From an uncultured Alphaproteobacteria bacterium (GTDB lineage: Bacteria; Pseudomonadota; Alphaproteobacteria; HIMB59; GCA-002718135): 64,000 bases of DNA. The notes under the pieces are model-generated. The model was not told the DNA's origin and did no database searches. It saw nothing but the letters and a program-made list of their open reading frames with translations. Below, one piece after another: positions 63,529 to 64,000 of the stretch; positions within the stretch are counted from its first letter, which is position 1, and each line of letters opens with the position of its first letter. Location: positions 25,737 through 89,736 of the forward strand of contig CABXWB010000006.1 of NCBI GenBank assembly GCA_902515745.1. The letters are read 5' to 3'. A program made the translations under genes and the position numbers.

Positions 63529-64000
63529 ATTAGAAACTATTTTAATTGTAGATTATGGATCACAATATACACAATTAATTGCAAGAAGAATCAGAGAGTT
63601 AGAAGTCTTCTGTCTTGTCTATCCTTTTAATAAAATCACAAAAAAAATTTTAAATGAAATCAAACCATCTGCATTTATATTATCTGGCGGTCCTAGATCA
63701 GTACTTGATAAAAATGCCCCAAAATTAAATCAAGAAATTTTAAAAATGAAAAAACCGGTTTTAGCAATTTGTTATGGTATGCAATTAGTAACTAAAAATT
63801 TGAAGGGTGTAGTAAAACGTTCCACTCATAGAGAGTATGGTCACACAATTATAAATATTAAGCAAAACTCACTTTTATTTAAAGGAATTAACAAACAAAA
63901 ATTCAAAGTATGGATGTCTCACGGAGATAATATTAATAAAATACCAAAACTTTTTTCAATAACATCTTTATCAAATAACAAAATTATTTCATCTATTGAA
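63518..64000 (+). CDS. guaA: GMP synthase (glutamine-hydrolysing), 3' truncated by window
   Basis: The first 161 codons cover most of the class I glutamine amidotransferase domain: VDYGSQYTQLIARRIRELEV, ILSGGPRSVLD, the nucleophile Cys in LAICYGMQL and the VWMSHGD block. Start ATG overlaps the rlmE end. The ATP-pyrophosphatase domain lies beyond the window. Confidence 0.95.
   Translation, partial: MKSRLETILIVDYGSQYTQLIARRIRELEVFCLVYPFNKITKKILNEIKPSAFILSGGPRSVLDKNAPKLNQEILKMKKPVLAICYGMQLVTKNLKGVVKRSTHREYGHTIINIKQNSLLFKGINKQKFKVWMSHGDNINKIPKLFSITSLSNNKIISSIE

Overview
This is a gene-dense, AT-rich stretch from a streamlined, probably marine, alphaproteobacterium (SAR11-, HIMB59- or AEGEAN-169-like; the sequence alone does not fix the lineage). 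The call rests on the low G+C content, near-zero intergenic spacing with many abutting or overlapping genes, an alphaproteobacterial DksA with one zinc-finger-region Cys, a DUF3553 protein, the grxD-bolA pair, a GAAC-N7-GAAC (reverse of GTTC-N7-GTTC) SOS box before recA, and the richness in osmolyte, polyamine and C1 functions. I see no phage, insertion sequence, CRISPR array or rRNA.

Region 1 (1-5.6 kb, + strand): an inositol-monophosphatase-family gene cut by the window edge, a 3-hydroxyisobutyrate-dehydrogenase-family enzyme, a DMT transporter, msrB, an MFS transporter and an aldehyde dehydrogenase.

Region 2 (5.6-21.6 kb) is the most interesting accessory locus. A divergon centred near 15.3 kb carries, on the minus strand, a Tat-exported family-5 solute-binding protein followed by homocysteine S-methyltransferase, a GcvT-like protein, an FMN 2-hydroxyacid dehydrogenase, a ThDP decarboxylase-like enzyme, a hydroxyisourate-hydrolase-like protein, a DmdA-like demethylase, OsmC and an ECHDC3-like crotonase. 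On the plus strand are two permeases, a double ATPase, a small unknown protein, an SDR and a GMC oxidoreductase. With the convergent aldehyde dehydrogenase this makes a mandelate-pathway-like module (hydroxyacid to oxoacid to aldehyde to acid) joined to tetrahydrofolate- and homocysteine-dependent demethylation. I infer an uncharacterised catabolic system for an imported methylated (onium) hydroxyacid.

Region 3 (21.6-27.2 kb): a 59-aa gene divergent from an ScfR/RamB-type regulator with matching repeats at both start codons, then carnitine dehydrogenase, a beta-keto acid cleavage enzyme and a thioesterase (carnitine to glycine betaine), a CurA-like reductase, and an HD-domain protein with a diiron-type ligand set.

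Region 4 (27.2-35.7 kb): agmatine deiminase and N-carbamoylputrescine amidase, a PotFGHI-type importer, and gamma-glutamylputrescine synthetase and oxidase, a coherent polyamine uptake and breakdown block.

Region 5 (35.7-64 kb) is housekeeping: tsaC/sua5, an orphan parA, glmU, class II DAHP synthase, nadE, gltX, cimA, trmJ, rpsD, rarD, grxD, bolA, purB, map, a CinA-like protein, tRNA-Leu(UAA), a VOC protein, nadK, moaA, DUF3553, dksA, recA, alaS, icd, a LOG-family protein, an RND efflux pair, rlmE and the start of guaA.
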